Shown here in pieces: positions 42,712-52,296 of a stretch of 64,000 nt of DNA. Where the stretch lies: the NCBI GenBank assembly GCA_016842065.1, contig JAEPDS010000015.1, positions 1 to 64,000 of the forward strand. The letters are read 5' to 3'. The notes under the pieces are model-generated. The model saw only the letters and a list, made by a program, of their open reading frames with translations. It had not been told where the DNA came from and searched no databases. The DNA is from Candidatus Thiodiazotropha sp. 'RUGA'. Lineage in GTDB: Bacteria; Pseudomonadota; Gammaproteobacteria; Chromatiales; Chromatiaceae. A program made the translations under genes and the position numbers. The number at the start of each line of letters is the position of its first letter. The first letter of the stretch is position 1.

Positions 42712-44421
42712 ATGCTTAGCAATCGACATAACGCACCTGAAAACCGCGCTCGAAACTCACCGTTGCTGTTGATCAGGCTGCTTTTGTTCAGCATTGTGTT
42801 GATGCTTGGAATCGTCAGCATTATGGCCTCAGGCGGCGGTGGTAAGGATACCTATCCGGTGGGTGGAATTGAGGTGTTTATCAGTGGTCAGGGGAAGGTG
42901 ACTGGCGATGGCATCGATTGTCCCAGTGATTGCCGTGAAAACTATGATTTTGAATTGGGTGATGAGGTTGATTCACTTGAAAAACCAATGTCCGCCAATC
43001 CTTATATTGATTACAAACTTGACGAGGATGCATCATCCCCGTCATTCAGTGGTGAAGGTCAGGTCATCAGTGTTGATTCCGGAGATGCCATCTCGCTAAC
43101 CGTTGTATTTGTCGAGCTCAATAACGATGAGGGTATGCCTTTGGCGCTAAGCATCTCTGTTGGGGGACAGGTTGTGGCTGATCCGGGGGGGCGAGTTTGT
43201 GACGCTGAAACAACTGCATCATCCTGTGACCATCGGGTTGCCGATGCCATCTACAGTAGTGTAACTGGCCAAATTCAAAAACGCCGAAGGATCAACCTGC
43301 AGGCGATCCCCTATTCAGGCTATGCATTTGCCGGCTGGCAAGGCGACTGCAGCGGTAGCGAAGCAGAGCAAGAGCATATCCTGGGTGGACCCGGCGATCC
43401 AATGGCACTCAGTTGCAGCGCACTGTTCGAGGCTGTGCCTGTGGCTGACTATACGCTCAGCGTGCCTGAGCCTGCCGAGGGTGGTTCCATCGCCAGTATC
43501 TCCGGTGCGATCAACTGTCCGGGCACCTGCTCAGCCAGCATTCCCGCCGACACGGAGGTTGAGCTTTTCTACACCCTTGATGGTGGTTTTCAGTTTGGCG
43601 GTTGGAGCGGTGATACGGAAGATTGCAGTGGTAGCGGTAGCTCCGTGACATTCACCATGACCAGCGATACCAGCTGTGGTGGCAGTTTTATCGCGGATAA
43701 CGAAACCCAATACACGGTCAGTCTCACTGCCCCGGAAAACGGCACGGTGACCAGTGCTGGAAACGAGTTGAATTGTGGTGCTACCTGCAGTCACGATTTT
43801 CCGCAGAGCGCCAGTCCGGTAACGCTGACTGCCACACCCGACACGGGCTATAAGTTTACGAGTTGGGGAGGAGACTGCGCTTCGGCTAGCACCAATATGG
43901 CTGAACTGGTATTGGATGGAAACAAGAGCTGCACGGTGAGTTTTACCGTCCTGGACAGCGATGGTGACGGTGTGGCCGAGAACGTTGATAATTGCCCGGT
44001 GGTGGCAAATGCGGACCAGCTGGATAGCGATGGGGATGGGGCCGGGGATCTCTGTGAGCTGACAGGGACTTGGGATTTTCGTACGGAAGTGACTGTAGCC
44101 ACTGGTGGCTGCAGTGGTGAGGTAGGTATCTCCGATAACTATACCATCGACATTGATCAGAACGGGCAAAACGTCACCCTGAGCGGTTTTATCGGTGTCG
44201 CGACGAATGTGCTTCAGGGGAGCGTGGATGGAAGCACGCTGACTTACTCAGGCAGTTATCCCGAAGATGGTGGCACCACAACCCAGGAGCGTACCGAACT
44301 CACCATCGATTGGAATCCGCCCATCTCCATGACTGGTGTTGAAGAATGGAGTTGGACCGATGGGAAGTCGACTTGCCCATCGGGTAACGAATCTGAAATC
44401 AATGCCACATTTCGCAATTGA
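42712..44421 (+). CDS. Surface protein with InlB-like and thrombospondin type 3 repeats
   Basis: 569 residues from ATG 42712. An N-terminal hydrophobic segment (about 20-39) ends in IMASGGGG; there is no lipobox Cys. Then come several Cys-containing beta repeats with the pattern CPSDC or CPGTC followed by G-W-x-GDC (AGWQGDC, GGWSGDTEDC, TSWGGDC), like divergent InlB B-repeats. A thrombospondin type 3 calcium-binding repeat (DSDGDGVAENVDNCP, DSDGDGAGDLCE) follows near 420-450, and a beta-rich C-terminal domain ends the protein. The many paired Cys suggest disulfides after export. It is probably an extracellular binding protein; the ligand is unknown. Confidence 0.75.
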   Translation: MLSNRHNAPENRARNSPLLLIRLLLFSIVLMLGIVSIMASGGGGKDTYPVGGIEVFISGQGKVTGDGIDCPSDCRENYDFELGDEVDSLEKPMSANPYIDYKLDEDASSPSFSGEGQVISVDSGDAISLTVVFVELNNDEGMPLALSISVGGQVVADPGGRVCDAETTASSCDHRVADAIYSSVTGQIQKRRRINLQAIPYSGYAFAGWQGDCSGSEAEQEHILGGPGDPMALSCSALFEAVPVADYTLSVPEPAEGGSIASISGAINCPGTCSASIPADTEVELFYTLDGGFQFGGWSGDTEDCSGSGSSVTFTMTSDTSCGGSFIADNETQYTVSLTAPENGTVTSAGNELNCGATCSHDFPQSASPVTLTATPDTGYKFTSWGGDCASASTNMAELVLDGNKSCTVSFTVLDSDGDGVAENVDNCPVVANADQLDSDGDGAGDLCELTGTWDFRTEVTVATGGCSGEVGISDNYTIDIDQNGQNVTLSGFIGVATNVLQGSVDGSTLTYSGSYPEDGGTTTQERTELTIDWNPPISMTGVEEWSWTDGKSTCPSGNESEINATFRN

Positions 44422-44499
44422 TCAGATCGATTTCAGCGGTGGAGCCTGTGAGCGGGAAACAGCCTTCAGCCGTTGCCCGCTTGTTTAAAGCTCAAAGGA

Positions 44500-45474
44500 T
44501 CAGCCGCCCAAGGCTGACATGGGTCGAATGATGGCCGTTGGGGTTTCGTTGAAATGGTGTCGTTCCGGCTTGCGGGCGATGGCGGATCGGATCGCCTGTT
44601 GCAAAGTTTCATCCGAAGCTCCCTGACGAAGCAGGGGGCGTAACGCCAACTTATCCTCCTGGCCGAGACAGAGGTGGAGGTCGCCGCTCACGGATACCCT
44701 GACCCGGTTGCAGGTTTCGCAAAAGTGTTGTGACTGAGGGGTAATGAAGCCGACCACCAGACCGCTGTCGTCAACCTGGAAGTAGCGCGCAGGTCCGCTG
44801 CCCTGCATGGCGGCGGGTTGCAGTTTGTAGCGCCGGCGCAGACGGGCTTCCACCTCAGTGAGTGGGATGTAACGCTCAATTGCCGCCTGTCCGCCTTCTC
44901 CCACCGGCATGGTTTCGATAAAGCGCAGGGTCAGGTTATGGGCCAGACAGTAGTCAACCATCTTCTCGACTTCATCGTCGTTGAGTCCGCGCATTACCAC
45001 CATGTTGATTTTGATCGGTGAGAGGCCAGAGGCCCCGGCGGCTTCGATCCCTGCTAAAACCGGTTGCAGTCGACTGCCGGTGATCTGCTTGAATTTGTTT
45101 TCATCGAGGGAGTCGAGACTGATATTGAGTCGTGTTACACCGGCCTGACTCAAGGGCTCGGCGTATTGATCCAGGCGCGATGCATTGGTGCTGAGGGAGA
45201 GCTCTTCAATGCCCGGTACATTGGCGATACGCGAGGCGATATCGGTCAGCTCCTTGCGTACCAGGGGTTCTCCGCCGGTGAGCCTCACATGCCTGACACC
45301 CAGCGCAGCGAATTGTGCGACCAGGCGTTCTGTCTCAGCAGGTGTCAGCCAGTCATCGGGCGTTTCAAAGCCACGATGACTCTTGGGCAGACAATAGAAA
45401 CAGCGGAAATCACAGCGATCCGTAACGGACAGACGCAGATAGTCGATCTTCCTTCCGAATGGGTCGTTTAGCAT
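44500..45474 (-). CDS. moaA: GTP 3',8-cyclase MoaA (molybdopterin synthesis)
   Basis: 324 residues. The radical-SAM cluster motif is CDFRCFYCLP (C-x3-C-x2-C, near 18-25), and the C-terminal second cluster is in CETCNRVRVS..LCLG. The protein ends in the Gly-Gly tail (SALGG) needed for activity in MoaA. It turns GTP into 3',8-cyclo-GTP, the first step to molybdopterin. It lies 74 bp after napC on the same strand, so it is probably co-transcribed with the nap operon and helps to load NapA. Confidence 0.95.
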   Translation of the reverse strand: MLNDPFGRKIDYLRLSVTDRCDFRCFYCLPKSHRGFETPDDWLTPAETERLVAQFAALGVRHVRLTGGEPLVRKELTDIASRIANVPGIEELSLSTNASRLDQYAEPLSQAGVTRLNISLDSLDENKFKQITGSRLQPVLAGIEAAGASGLSPIKINMVVMRGLNDDEVEKMVDYCLAHNLTLRFIETMPVGEGGQAAIERYIPLTEVEARLRRRYKLQPAAMQGSGPARYFQVDDSGLVVGFITPQSQHFCETCNRVRVSVSGDLHLCLGQEDKLALRPLLRQGASDETLQQAIRSAIARKPERHHFNETPTAIIRPMSALGG

Positions 45475-45548
45475 GCTTGCCTCTTGGCTGGTGGTTTTAT
45501 AGTTACCTGCAAGTCATCCGCGTATCATTCAAAAACAGACCTTCAATG

Positions 45549-46121
45549 TCAATATTCAGCATTCGGGTCAAAACCCTCGGGCAGTGAATGGGCAATGCCT
45601 TTATGGCAGTCGATACAGGTCTGTTGCGGCTCGTTGCCATCCACCGCATCCCAGTAGTGGGGGTCGTGCTGTTCCGAGCTGCGCGGTGCCTGTTTGTCCA
45701 GATCCATGGAGATGAACTTGTGACAGTTGCGACACTCCCGTGAGTCTGTCTTTTTCATTGAGCGCCAGACGTTCTGTGCCAGTTCCAGGCGTTTGGCTTC
45801 ATACTTCTCCGGCGTATCGATGGTGCCTAACACTTTGTGATAGAGCTCATTGGTCGCCTGAATCTTGCGTACGAACTTATGTACCCACTCTTTGGGCACA
45901 TGGCAATCCGGACAGGTGGCGCGTACCCCGGTCCGGTTGGTGAAATGGACCGTCTCCTGAAGCTCCTGATAGACAGTATTTTCCATCTCGTGGCAGGAGA
46001 TGCAGAACTCCTCCGTGTTGGTCATCTCCATGGCCGTGTTGAATCCACCCCAGAGCAGGATGCCGGCAATGATGCCAACTCCCACCAGGACCAGTCCGCT
46101 ACGCTTTTTACTCTCACTCAT
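45549..46121 (-). CDS. napC: Tetraheme c-type cytochrome NapC
   Basis: 190 residues of the NapC/NirT family. One N-terminal membrane anchor (about 10-30) is followed by four CxxCH heme motifs: CISCH, CPDCH, CRNCH and CIDCH. It oxidises quinol in the membrane and passes electrons to NapB. It is the last nap gene in the order napF-D-A-G-H-B-C. Confidence 0.95.
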   Translation of the reverse strand: MSESKKRSGLVLVGVGIIAGILLWGGFNTAMEMTNTEEFCISCHEMENTVYQELQETVHFTNRTGVRATCPDCHVPKEWVHKFVRKIQATNELYHKVLGTIDTPEKYEAKRLELAQNVWRSMKKTDSRECRNCHKFISMDLDKQAPRSSEQHDPHYWDAVDGNEPQQTCIDCHKGIAHSLPEGFDPNAEY

Positions 46122-46197
46122 TGTTACACCAGATTATTGATCGACTACTCATCAAAATGGTTGGGTCTCCGCTCGATGAGCGGTACCCGACCAACCC

Positions 46198-46623
46198 CTA
46201 TTTGGCACCTTGGAAGTTGTTTTGCACCAGCGGGTCTGCGCCCATTTGAGCGGCATGGCACTGGGTGCAAAAGTAGCGCCGGCTGGAGAGGCTCTTCAGC
46301 ATCTTGCCATCCCGGTCCATGTAGTGGCTTTCGCCGACTTTGGGAGCTTTCTCCTTCTCATAGGTGGCTTCGCTGTGACACTTCATGCAGCCATTGTTTT
46401 TCAGATTGATGACATACTTATCCACTTCATGGGGAACCATCGGTGGCTGTAGTTTAAAACTGCGCTCAATACCTCCCTTGATGTTGACAATCTTCATGTT
46501 GGCGGGTTTTTTCGCCATGCTGTCCAACTTGTCGCCCCGCAGGGATTGCACCTCGGCCAGGACAGCTGTGGACAGGAATATGGCTGCGAGTGCCGCAATG
46601 GTTTTTAATGCGATCTTTTTCAT
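46198..46623 (-). CDS. napB: Diheme cytochrome NapB
   Basis: 141 residues from ATG 46623. The signal peptide (about 1-23) ends in VLAEV. Two heme motifs are CMKCH and CTQCH. NapB is the small electron-transfer subunit of the periplasmic nitrate reductase NapAB. Its start is preceded by GAGAAAGG. The short stretch between napB and napC is 76 bp. Confidence 0.94.
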   Translation of the reverse strand: MKKIALKTIAALAAIFLSTAVLAEVQSLRGDKLDSMAKKPANMKIVNIKGGIERSFKLQPPMVPHEVDKYVINLKNNGCMKCHSEATYEKEKAPKVGESHYMDRDGKMLKSLSSRRYFCTQCHAAQMGADPLVQNNFQGAK

Positions 46624-46674
46624 ACCTTTCTCCATCATCTCTCTCTAAATTCAGAAATTGTTTGGAACTGCCAG

Positions 46675-47583
46675 TCAGGCTTGAGCGCCCTGACTGATTT
46701 CACCTTCGCGTTTCAAGCCGTCATTTTTTTTGGCGTGACGACCGCCATAACTGAAAACATCTTTGGCGCAGATATCGATACAGCGCCCGCAATTGGTACA
46801 GTCGGATGAGAGGATCACCGGGGTTGCCCCCTGCTTCTCACCTTTCAGCGCCGGTTTGATCACCTGGGGTTCCGGGCAGACCACATAACACTCCATGCAG
46901 TCATTGCAGGCCTGGCGCTCAAGCGCATTCACCCTGAGCAGACTTTTGCTGCCCACCAGATTGTAGAAAGCGCCGACCGGACAGATGTGTCCGCACCAGC
47001 CATCTTTGGCAACGATCAGATCGAACAGAAAGATGCCCAGCACCATCACCCAGGCAGCCCCCATGCCGAAGACGATTCCCCGGAACATCATGGAGACCGG
47101 GTTGACCAGTTCCCAGATGATGCCCCCGGTAACCAGCAATGGCAGAATCAGGGTCAGGGCCAACATCCAATAGCGAGTGCTGCGGGAGAACTGGGAGTTG
47201 CTTCTGATACCCAGTTTGCGGCGCAGCCAGGCGGCCAGGTCGGTCACCATGTTGACCGGGCAGACCCAGGAGCAGTAGACCCGGCCACCCACCAGAAGAT
47301 AGAACGCCAGCACGATCACCACCCCGATGATGGCCGCTGTCTCCGGCACCACACCGGATAGGCTTGCCTGCAATAACACATAGGGATCGGTAAGCGGCAG
47401 TACATCCAAGGTCAGACTGGAAGCCAGATTACCTTTGACGATCCAGAGTCCGAACCAGGGGCCCGTGAGAAACAGGGCAAGAATGCCGAGCTGACTGATT
47501 CGCCTGAGGATCAGGTATTTATGGGACTTCACCCAGCCTTTGGCCGCGATAGCGTCGTCACCCAATGTCGTCATATCCACCAT
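46675..47583 (-). CDS. napH: Membrane ferredoxin-type protein NapH
   Basis: 302 residues from ATG 47583, one base after the napG stop; the longer in-frame start would lie inside napG. Four or more membrane helices are visible, with two Cys-rich cytoplasmic [4Fe-4S] motifs near the C-terminus (CNDCMECYVVCP and CTNCGRCIDICAK) and a CSWVCP motif in the helical part. NapH and NapG form a quinol dehydrogenase module that feeds NapC and NapB. Confidence 0.94.
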   Translation of the reverse strand: MVDMTTLGDDAIAAKGWVKSHKYLILRRISQLGILALFLTGPWFGLWIVKGNLASSLTLDVLPLTDPYVLLQASLSGVVPETAAIIGVVIVLAFYLLVGGRVYCSWVCPVNMVTDLAAWLRRKLGIRSNSQFSRSTRYWMLALTLILPLLVTGGIIWELVNPVSMMFRGIVFGMGAAWVMVLGIFLFDLIVAKDGWCGHICPVGAFYNLVGSKSLLRVNALERQACNDCMECYVVCPEPQVIKPALKGEKQGATPVILSSDCTNCGRCIDICAKDVFSYGGRHAKKNDGLKREGEISQGAQA

Positions 47584-47584
47584 G

Positions 47585-48442
47585 CTACTTGTCCATGAAA
47601 CCGCTATTGAGTGTATCCAGAGGATTGGAAGAGAAAGGTGTCTCTTCAGCCTCGCCATCGATGATCAAACCCTCACCCTGCAGGTCGTAACGTACTCCAT
47701 CGGGCAGGTTGTAACGGTGCTCAGTATCGGGTGTGACCAGTGCTTCCCCGGCCTTCTCCTTCTCTTTCCAGCCGAGGCGGTAGTGGCTGCCCAATTGCCC
47801 TTTTGCCAGGTGCATGGGAAAGACCTTGATCGCCGCCTCTTCCAGGATGCAGGCCCGCTCGCAAAGACCGCAGCCGGTACAGGCATCGGAGTGAACGACC
47901 GGTATGAACAGGGCATGTTTGCCGGAACGGGGATTGTGCTGCATGTCCAGAGTGATCGCCCGGTTACGGATCGGGCAGACGTTGAAGCAGACTTCACAGC
48001 GCAATCCATGAAAGGCAATACAGGTCTCCTGGTCGATCAGCACCGCCAGTCCCATACGGGACTCTTCGATATCTTTCAGGTCGTGGTCCAGTGCATTGGT
48101 GGGACAGGCAACCACACAGGGAATCTCCTCGCACATTTCACAGGGACCGGTGCGGGCGATGAAATAGGGTGTGCCGGTGGCCACTTCATCACCCACTTCG
48201 CCAAGAAAAAGAATGTCATAAGGACAGTCGCGCACGCACAGGCCGCAGCGTATGCAGGCGCCGAGAAAATCCTCTTCCGGCAGAGCGCCGGGGGGGCGGA
48301 TATAGTTGGCCGGCATGGTAGAGGCACGCTTTGAATAGGCAGCCAATCCCAGTCCGACCAATCCCACCCCACAGGCTGTCTTGAGCATGTTGCCCAGGAA
48401 CTGTCTGCGGTTGAGCTCGTTTTTGTCCTTACTATCTGACAT
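47585..48442 (-). CDS. napG: Periplasmic ferredoxin-type protein NapG
   Basis: 285 residues from ATG 48442. The Tat-type N-terminus has NRRQFLGNMLKTACGVGLVGLGLAA. Four [4Fe-4S] motifs follow (CIRCGLCVRDCP, CEMCEEIPCVVACP, CEVCFNVCP and CTGCGLCERAC). It works with NapH in quinol oxidation. The gap to napA is 192 bp and contains three REP-type hairpins, which is unusual in this operon. Confidence 0.94.
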   Translation of the reverse strand: MSDSKDKNELNRRQFLGNMLKTACGVGLVGLGLAAYSKRASTMPANYIRPPGALPEEDFLGACIRCGLCVRDCPYDILFLGEVGDEVATGTPYFIARTGPCEMCEEIPCVVACPTNALDHDLKDIEESRMGLAVLIDQETCIAFHGLRCEVCFNVCPIRNRAITLDMQHNPRSGKHALFIPVVHSDACTGCGLCERACILEEAAIKVFPMHLAKGQLGSHYRLGWKEKEKAGEALVTPDTEHRYNLPDGVRYDLQGEGLIIDGEAEETPFSSNPLDTLNSGFMDK

Positions 48443-48514
48443 CTGTAATAAAAACGTTTTCAGTTTAGTTGCATTCAGCAGTGGTAGCACCACAACCCGT
48501 CCGGGTAGTGGCGG

Positions 48515-48610
48515 GGGGTGCGGCAGTGCCGCACCCCTCTGCTGGTTTCAGTTCGGTGCGGTGAACCGCACCCTACTATTGCATCGGTGTAGGGTGCGGC
48601 TAGCCGCACC
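48515..48610. repeat. Triple GCGGC/GCCGC hairpin module between napA and napG
   Basis: Three palindromes in tandem: GGGGTGCGGCA/TGCCGCACCCC (48515-48537), GGTGCGG/CCGCACC (48555-48572) and GGTGCGGC-TA-GCCGCACC (48593-48610). The last two are joined by CCCTACTATTG..GTAGGG, the same linker as in the doublet at 7934-7992. In the leftward transcript the module lies just after the napA stop, where it could protect napA mRNA or reduce downstream expression. Confidence 0.75.
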
Positions 48611-48634
48611 GTTTCACCAGATGCATCCTCTAAT

Positions 48635-51205
48635 TTAAGCGCGCGTTATCTTTACACCGCACTTTTTATAGTCCGTCTCTTTCGAGAGCGGATCGGTCTG
48701 GTCGAGGGTCAGCTTGTTCACCAAGCGTCCAGCATCGAACCAGGGAACGAAAACAAGCCCTTCAGGACACTTGTTGCGGCCCTTGGTGTCGACCTTACAG
48801 ACGATCTCACCACGACGGGTGGTAAGCTTGGCGTTTGCACCGTTACGCAGACGCCGTTTCTTGGCATCTTTCGGATGCATGTAGACCACCGCATCCGGGA
48901 CGGCACGATAGAGCTCGGGTACGCGACGGGTCATGGAACCGGAGTGCCAGTGCTCCAATACGCGTCCGGTGCAGAGCCACAGATCGTACTCTTTGTCCGG
49001 TGGCTCAGCAGCCGGCTCATAGGGGGCGGTAATGATGTTGGCTCTGCCATCAGGCTTGCCATAGAATTTGACCCCTTCACCCTTGGCGACATGGGGATCG
49101 TAGCCTTCGCGGAAGCGCCACAGGGTCTCCTTGCCATCGATCACCGGCCAACGTAGGCCACGCACCTTGTGGTAGGCGTCGAAGTCAGCCATTTCGTGGC
49201 CCTTCTTCGGGATCCCCTCGGCAGAGTTGAACAGGCGATACTCTTCGAACAGCCCTTTCTGCACATAGAAACCGAAGTCCTTGGACTCATCGTTTTCGTA
49301 CTTGTTGCCACGGCTGTCGGTGACCTGCTCTACCGGGAACTTGTCGACCTGGCCGTTGGCATAGAGCACATCGAACAGGGTCTTGTCGGCATACTCAGGC
49401 ATCTTGGCGATCAGATCTTCCGGCCAGACGTCTTTCACCTTGACATATTTGGCGAACTCCATGACCTGCCAGACGTCGGACTTCGACTCGCCAGGTGCGG
49501 CAACCTGCTGACGCCAGAACTGGGTACGACGCTCGGCGTTACCATAGGCACCCTCCTTTTCGATCCACATCGCGGTGGGCAGGATCAGATCCGCTGCCTG
49601 GGCCGATACGGTCGGATAGGGGTCGGATACGGTGATGAAGTTGTCCGGATTACGCCAACCGGGATAACTCTCATCATTCATGTTGGCGGCGGCCTGCATG
49701 TTGTTGTTACACATGACCCAGAAGGTATTCATCTTGCCGTCATTCAGTGCGCGATGCATGGCTACGGCGTGGATCAGGGTCTTACCCATGGGCTTGCCGC
49801 TGATGTCGGTCTGGTCGGCGCCGTCGGTTTTACCGTTGGCCCGGGGAATGGTGCCGGCAGGCAGCTTCCAGGTCTTCTCGGCAAACTTACAGTGGGCATC
49901 CTTCTTGGTCACCAGGTCGGCGGGTAGCCTGTGGGTAAAGGTACCAACCTCACGGGCGGTGCCGCAGGCGGATGGCTGACCGGTGAGGGAGAAGGGGCTG
50001 TTGCCCGGCTCGGCGATCTTGCCCATCAGCAGATGCACGTTGTAGCAGAGGCCGTTGACCCAGACGCCACGGGTGTGCTGGTTGAAGCCCATGGTCCAGT
50101 AGGAGGCAACCTTCTTATTCGGATCGGCATAGGCCTTGGCCAGTTTCAGCAACTGATCTTTCGGAACCTTGGAGAGCTTGGAAGTGTACTCCAGGGTGTA
50201 GGGCTCAACCGATTTGGCATACTCTTCGAAACTGATCTTGGAGAGCTTGCCCTTATTGCGATTTTTGGCCGCCTTCTCGCGTGGATCAGTGGCACGCAGA
50301 CCATAACCGATATCAGTTGGTGTCTTGGTGAAATTGACGTGCTTGTCGATGAACTCCTTGTTATAGGCCTTGTTCTGGATGATGTAGTTGGCAATGTAGT
50401 TGAGGATCGCCAGATCGGTCTGGGGCTCAAAGATCATGCCGTTGTCTGCCAGCTCGTAGCAGCGATGCTCGAAGGTTGAGAGCACATGGACTTCACAGCC
50501 GGGCTTGGTCAGACGGGTATCGGTGAGACGGGACCAGAGAATCGGATGCATCTCCGCCATGTTGGCGCCCCAGAGCACGAATACATCGGCGTGTTCCAGA
50601 TCGTCGTAACAACCCATTGGCTCGTCGATGCCGAAGGCGCGCATGAAAGCACCTACCGCCGAGGCCATACAGTGGCGTGCATTGGGTTCCAGACTGTTGG
50701 AGCGGAAACCTGCCTTCAGCAGTTTCTGCGCGGCATAGCCTTCCCATACGGTCCACTGACCTGAGCCGAACATGCCAACGCCCTTGGGTCCTTTGGCCTT
50801 ACGTGCCGCAACCCACTTCTCCGCCATGGTCTGGAAAGCCTCTTCCCAGCTGACGGCCTCGAACTTGCCGTTCTTGTCGTATTTGCCGTTGGTCTTTCTC
50901 AGCAACGGTTTGGTCAGACGATCCTCTCCATAGAGGATCTTCGGCAGAAAGTAACCCTTGATACAGTTCAGGCCCTTGTTGACCGGTGCATCCGGATCGC
51001 CCTGACTGGCGACGACCTTGCCGTCTCTGACACCCATCAAGACACTGCAACCGGTACCGCAGTAGCGGCAGGCCGCTTTATCCCAACGGATCCCATCATC
51101 TGCATCGGCCGCAACGGCGCTGGACACAGGCAGGGTGACGCCGGCCACGGATGCGGCGGCTGCTACAGCATTGCTTTTTATAAAATCTCTTCTAGTTAAT
51201 TTCAC
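48635..51205 (-). CDS. napA: Periplasmic nitrate reductase catalytic subunit NapA
   Basis: 856 residues. The Tat signal is TRRDFIKS, with a cleavage site near AVAAD. The [4Fe-4S] motif is [13 protein letters not shown], followed by the distal Cys in NCIKG. The molybdopterin-binding family features are complete, including CMASAVGAF with the Cys that ligates molybdenum (about 175-180). The enzyme reduces nitrate to nitrite in the periplasm with electrons from NapB. The start is 14 bp inside the end of napD. The length is close to that of other NapA proteins. Confidence 0.96.
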   Translation of the reverse strand: MKLTRRDFIKSNAVAAAASVAGVTLPVSSAVAADADDGIRWDKAACRYCGTGCSVLMGVRDGKVVASQGDPDAPVNKGLNCIKGYFLPKILYGEDRLTKPLLRKTNGKYDKNGKFEAVSWEEAFQTMAEKWVAARKAKGPKGVGMFGSGQWTVWEGYAAQKLLKAGFRSNSLEPNARHCMASAVGAFMRAFGIDEPMGCYDDLEHADVFVLWGANMAEMHPILWSRLTDTRLTKPGCEVHVLSTFEHRCYELADNGMIFEPQTDLAILNYIANYIIQNKAYNKEFIDKHVNFTKTPTDIGYGLRATDPREKAAKNRNKGKLSKISFEEYAKSVEPYTLEYTSKLSKVPKDQLLKLAKAYADPNKKVASYWTMGFNQHTRGVWVNGLCYNVHLLMGKIAEPGNSPFSLTGQPSACGTAREVGTFTHRLPADLVTKKDAHCKFAEKTWKLPAGTIPRANGKTDGADQTDISGKPMGKTLIHAVAMHRALNDGKMNTFWVMCNNNMQAAANMNDESYPGWRNPDNFITVSDPYPTVSAQAADLILPTAMWIEKEGAYGNAERRTQFWRQQVAAPGESKSDVWQVMEFAKYVKVKDVWPEDLIAKMPEYADKTLFDVLYANGQVDKFPVEQVTDSRGNKYENDESKDFGFYVQKGLFEEYRLFNSAEGIPKKGHEMADFDAYHKVRGLRWPVIDGKETLWRFREGYDPHVAKGEGVKFYGKPDGRANIITAPYEPAAEPPDKEYDLWLCTGRVLEHWHSGSMTRRVPELYRAVPDAVVYMHPKDAKKRRLRNGANAKLTTRRGEIVCKVDTKGRNKCPEGLVFVPWFDAGRLVNKLTLDQTDPLSKETDYKKCGVKITRA

Positions 51206-51461
51206 GGTTCATTTCCTCCATCGACTCTTCACCGCCATAGTGATAAATCAAAGTTGTGCTCACCACGCCATCCACATTGCGCAGTTCATTCATGGTGTCT
51301 GAAACCGGTGACATGGATTCACCCTCGTCTTCCACGGTAACAATCAGTTTGTCTTCTATCATTCCACCGTGGACTTCCACGCCTTGGTATTGCTCTAGGC
51401 GCTTGGTCACCTGTGGGCCGTGGTCAGGTTTCGTATAGACGATCAGGCTGCATATATTCAT
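51192..51461 (-). CDS. napD: NapA-specific chaperone NapD
   Basis: 89 residues. NapD binds the Tat signal peptide of NapA and controls its export. Features seen are the [16 protein letters not shown] start, the [16 protein letters not shown] strand and the [17 protein letters not shown] end. It overlaps the napA start by 14 bp, so translation is coupled. Confidence 0.93.
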   Translation of the reverse strand: MNICSLIVYTKPDHGPQVTKRLEQYQGVEVHGGMIEDKLIVTVEDEGESMSPVSDTMNELRNVDGVVSTTLIYHYGGEESMEEMNREIN

Positions 51462-51488
51462 ATATGGCTTATTCCTCGCATTGGTCTG

Positions 51489-52001
51489 TCAGGCCGCTTG
51501 GGTCTGTGTGCCTGGCAAAATGGAAATGGAATGACTGGGGCAAACGGAAATACAGGCTCCACAGCTATTGCACTTTTGCTGATCAACCTGTGGCAGGGAA
51601 CGCCCCCTGGTAGCAAGCTTGAAGCAGATGGCAGCCTCTTCGCAGATATCGCCGCAGCTTCTGCAGACCACGCCATTTTGCGACAGGCAGCTCTTTTCGA
51701 TACTCAGTTCGAGGTGCCAGGGTGCCATGTTCGGATCGCCGTCAAAGCCCAGTGCCTGATGTTTACAGGCCTTTACGCAATCACCGCAAAATGTGCATTG
51801 GGCAACAGAGAAATCGATTTTGGGGAAACCGGCAGAACCCAGCGTAATGATCTTCTGGGGGCAGGCTTCAATGCAGTCGTTGCAGCGTTCACAAAGTTCA
51901 GTAAAGCGGCTTTCAGAGAGCGACCAGGGTGGTCGTATCTCGCTTTGTCGACCGCGCAGGTCACCACGTAAAAACTGTGATCTGTCGATGTTTCTTGACA
52001 A
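51489..52001 (-). CDS. napF: Ferredoxin-type protein NapF
   Basis: 170 residues with four [4Fe-4S]-type Cys clusters: CERCNDCIEACP, CTFCGDCVKAC, CRSCGDICEEAAIC and CNSCGACISVCP. NapF is a cytoplasmic protein that assists NapA maturation. It is the first gene of the nap operon. The upstream 100-230 bp carry an FNR-type box and NarL-type sites. Confidence 0.93.
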   Translation of the reverse strand: MSRNIDRSQFLRGDLRGRQSEIRPPWSLSESRFTELCERCNDCIEACPQKIITLGSAGFPKIDFSVAQCTFCGDCVKACKHQALGFDGDPNMAPWHLELSIEKSCLSQNGVVCRSCGDICEEAAICFKLATRGRSLPQVDQQKCNSCGACISVCPSHSISILPGTQTQAA

Positions 52002-52104
52002 CAGTCGCGACCTCGGTTGAAAGAGTTCAGTCGAATTTGATTGGCCTTTTTGAGGCGCAATATTTTTGCTTATGAAAGTGTTTCACCAGGCGCTTAATAC
52101 TGCT

Positions 52105-52118
52105 TTGATTCTGATCAA
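52105..52118 (-). promoter_or_regulatory. FNR-type box upstream of napF
   Basis: TTGAT-TCTG-ATCAA, a perfect match to the FNR consensus TTGAT-N4-ATCAA. Its centre is about 110 bp before the napF start codon. If it acts from the -41.5 position, transcription would start near 52070. Confidence 0.75.
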
Positions 52119-52164
52119 GAAACAATGGGAAATCTTAAGAAAAATATAAGAAAAAACAGTAACT

Positions 52165-52225
52165 TACCAATATTTTGGTAGAGCTGAATACCTCAATGTG
52201 AGTAGGCTCTAATTCGTTATGGGTA
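52165..52225 (-). promoter_or_regulatory. NarL-type binding sites upstream of napF
   Basis: TACCAAT-AT-TTTGGTA (52165-52180) is a near-palindrome with the 7-2-7 layout of NarL/NarP sites, although each half deviates from TACYYMT. A perfect heptamer on the minus strand, TACCCAT, is at 52219-52225 (ATGGGTA on the plus strand), and TACCTCA at 52189 is a weaker candidate. The encoded NarL is the likely ligand. Confidence 0.55.
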
Positions 52226-52296
52226 AGAACTGGCGGTAGGGATGGAATGTTGCTTGCGATGATCGGAACTGGCCTGACGCGGCCCTGGAGAGAGGT

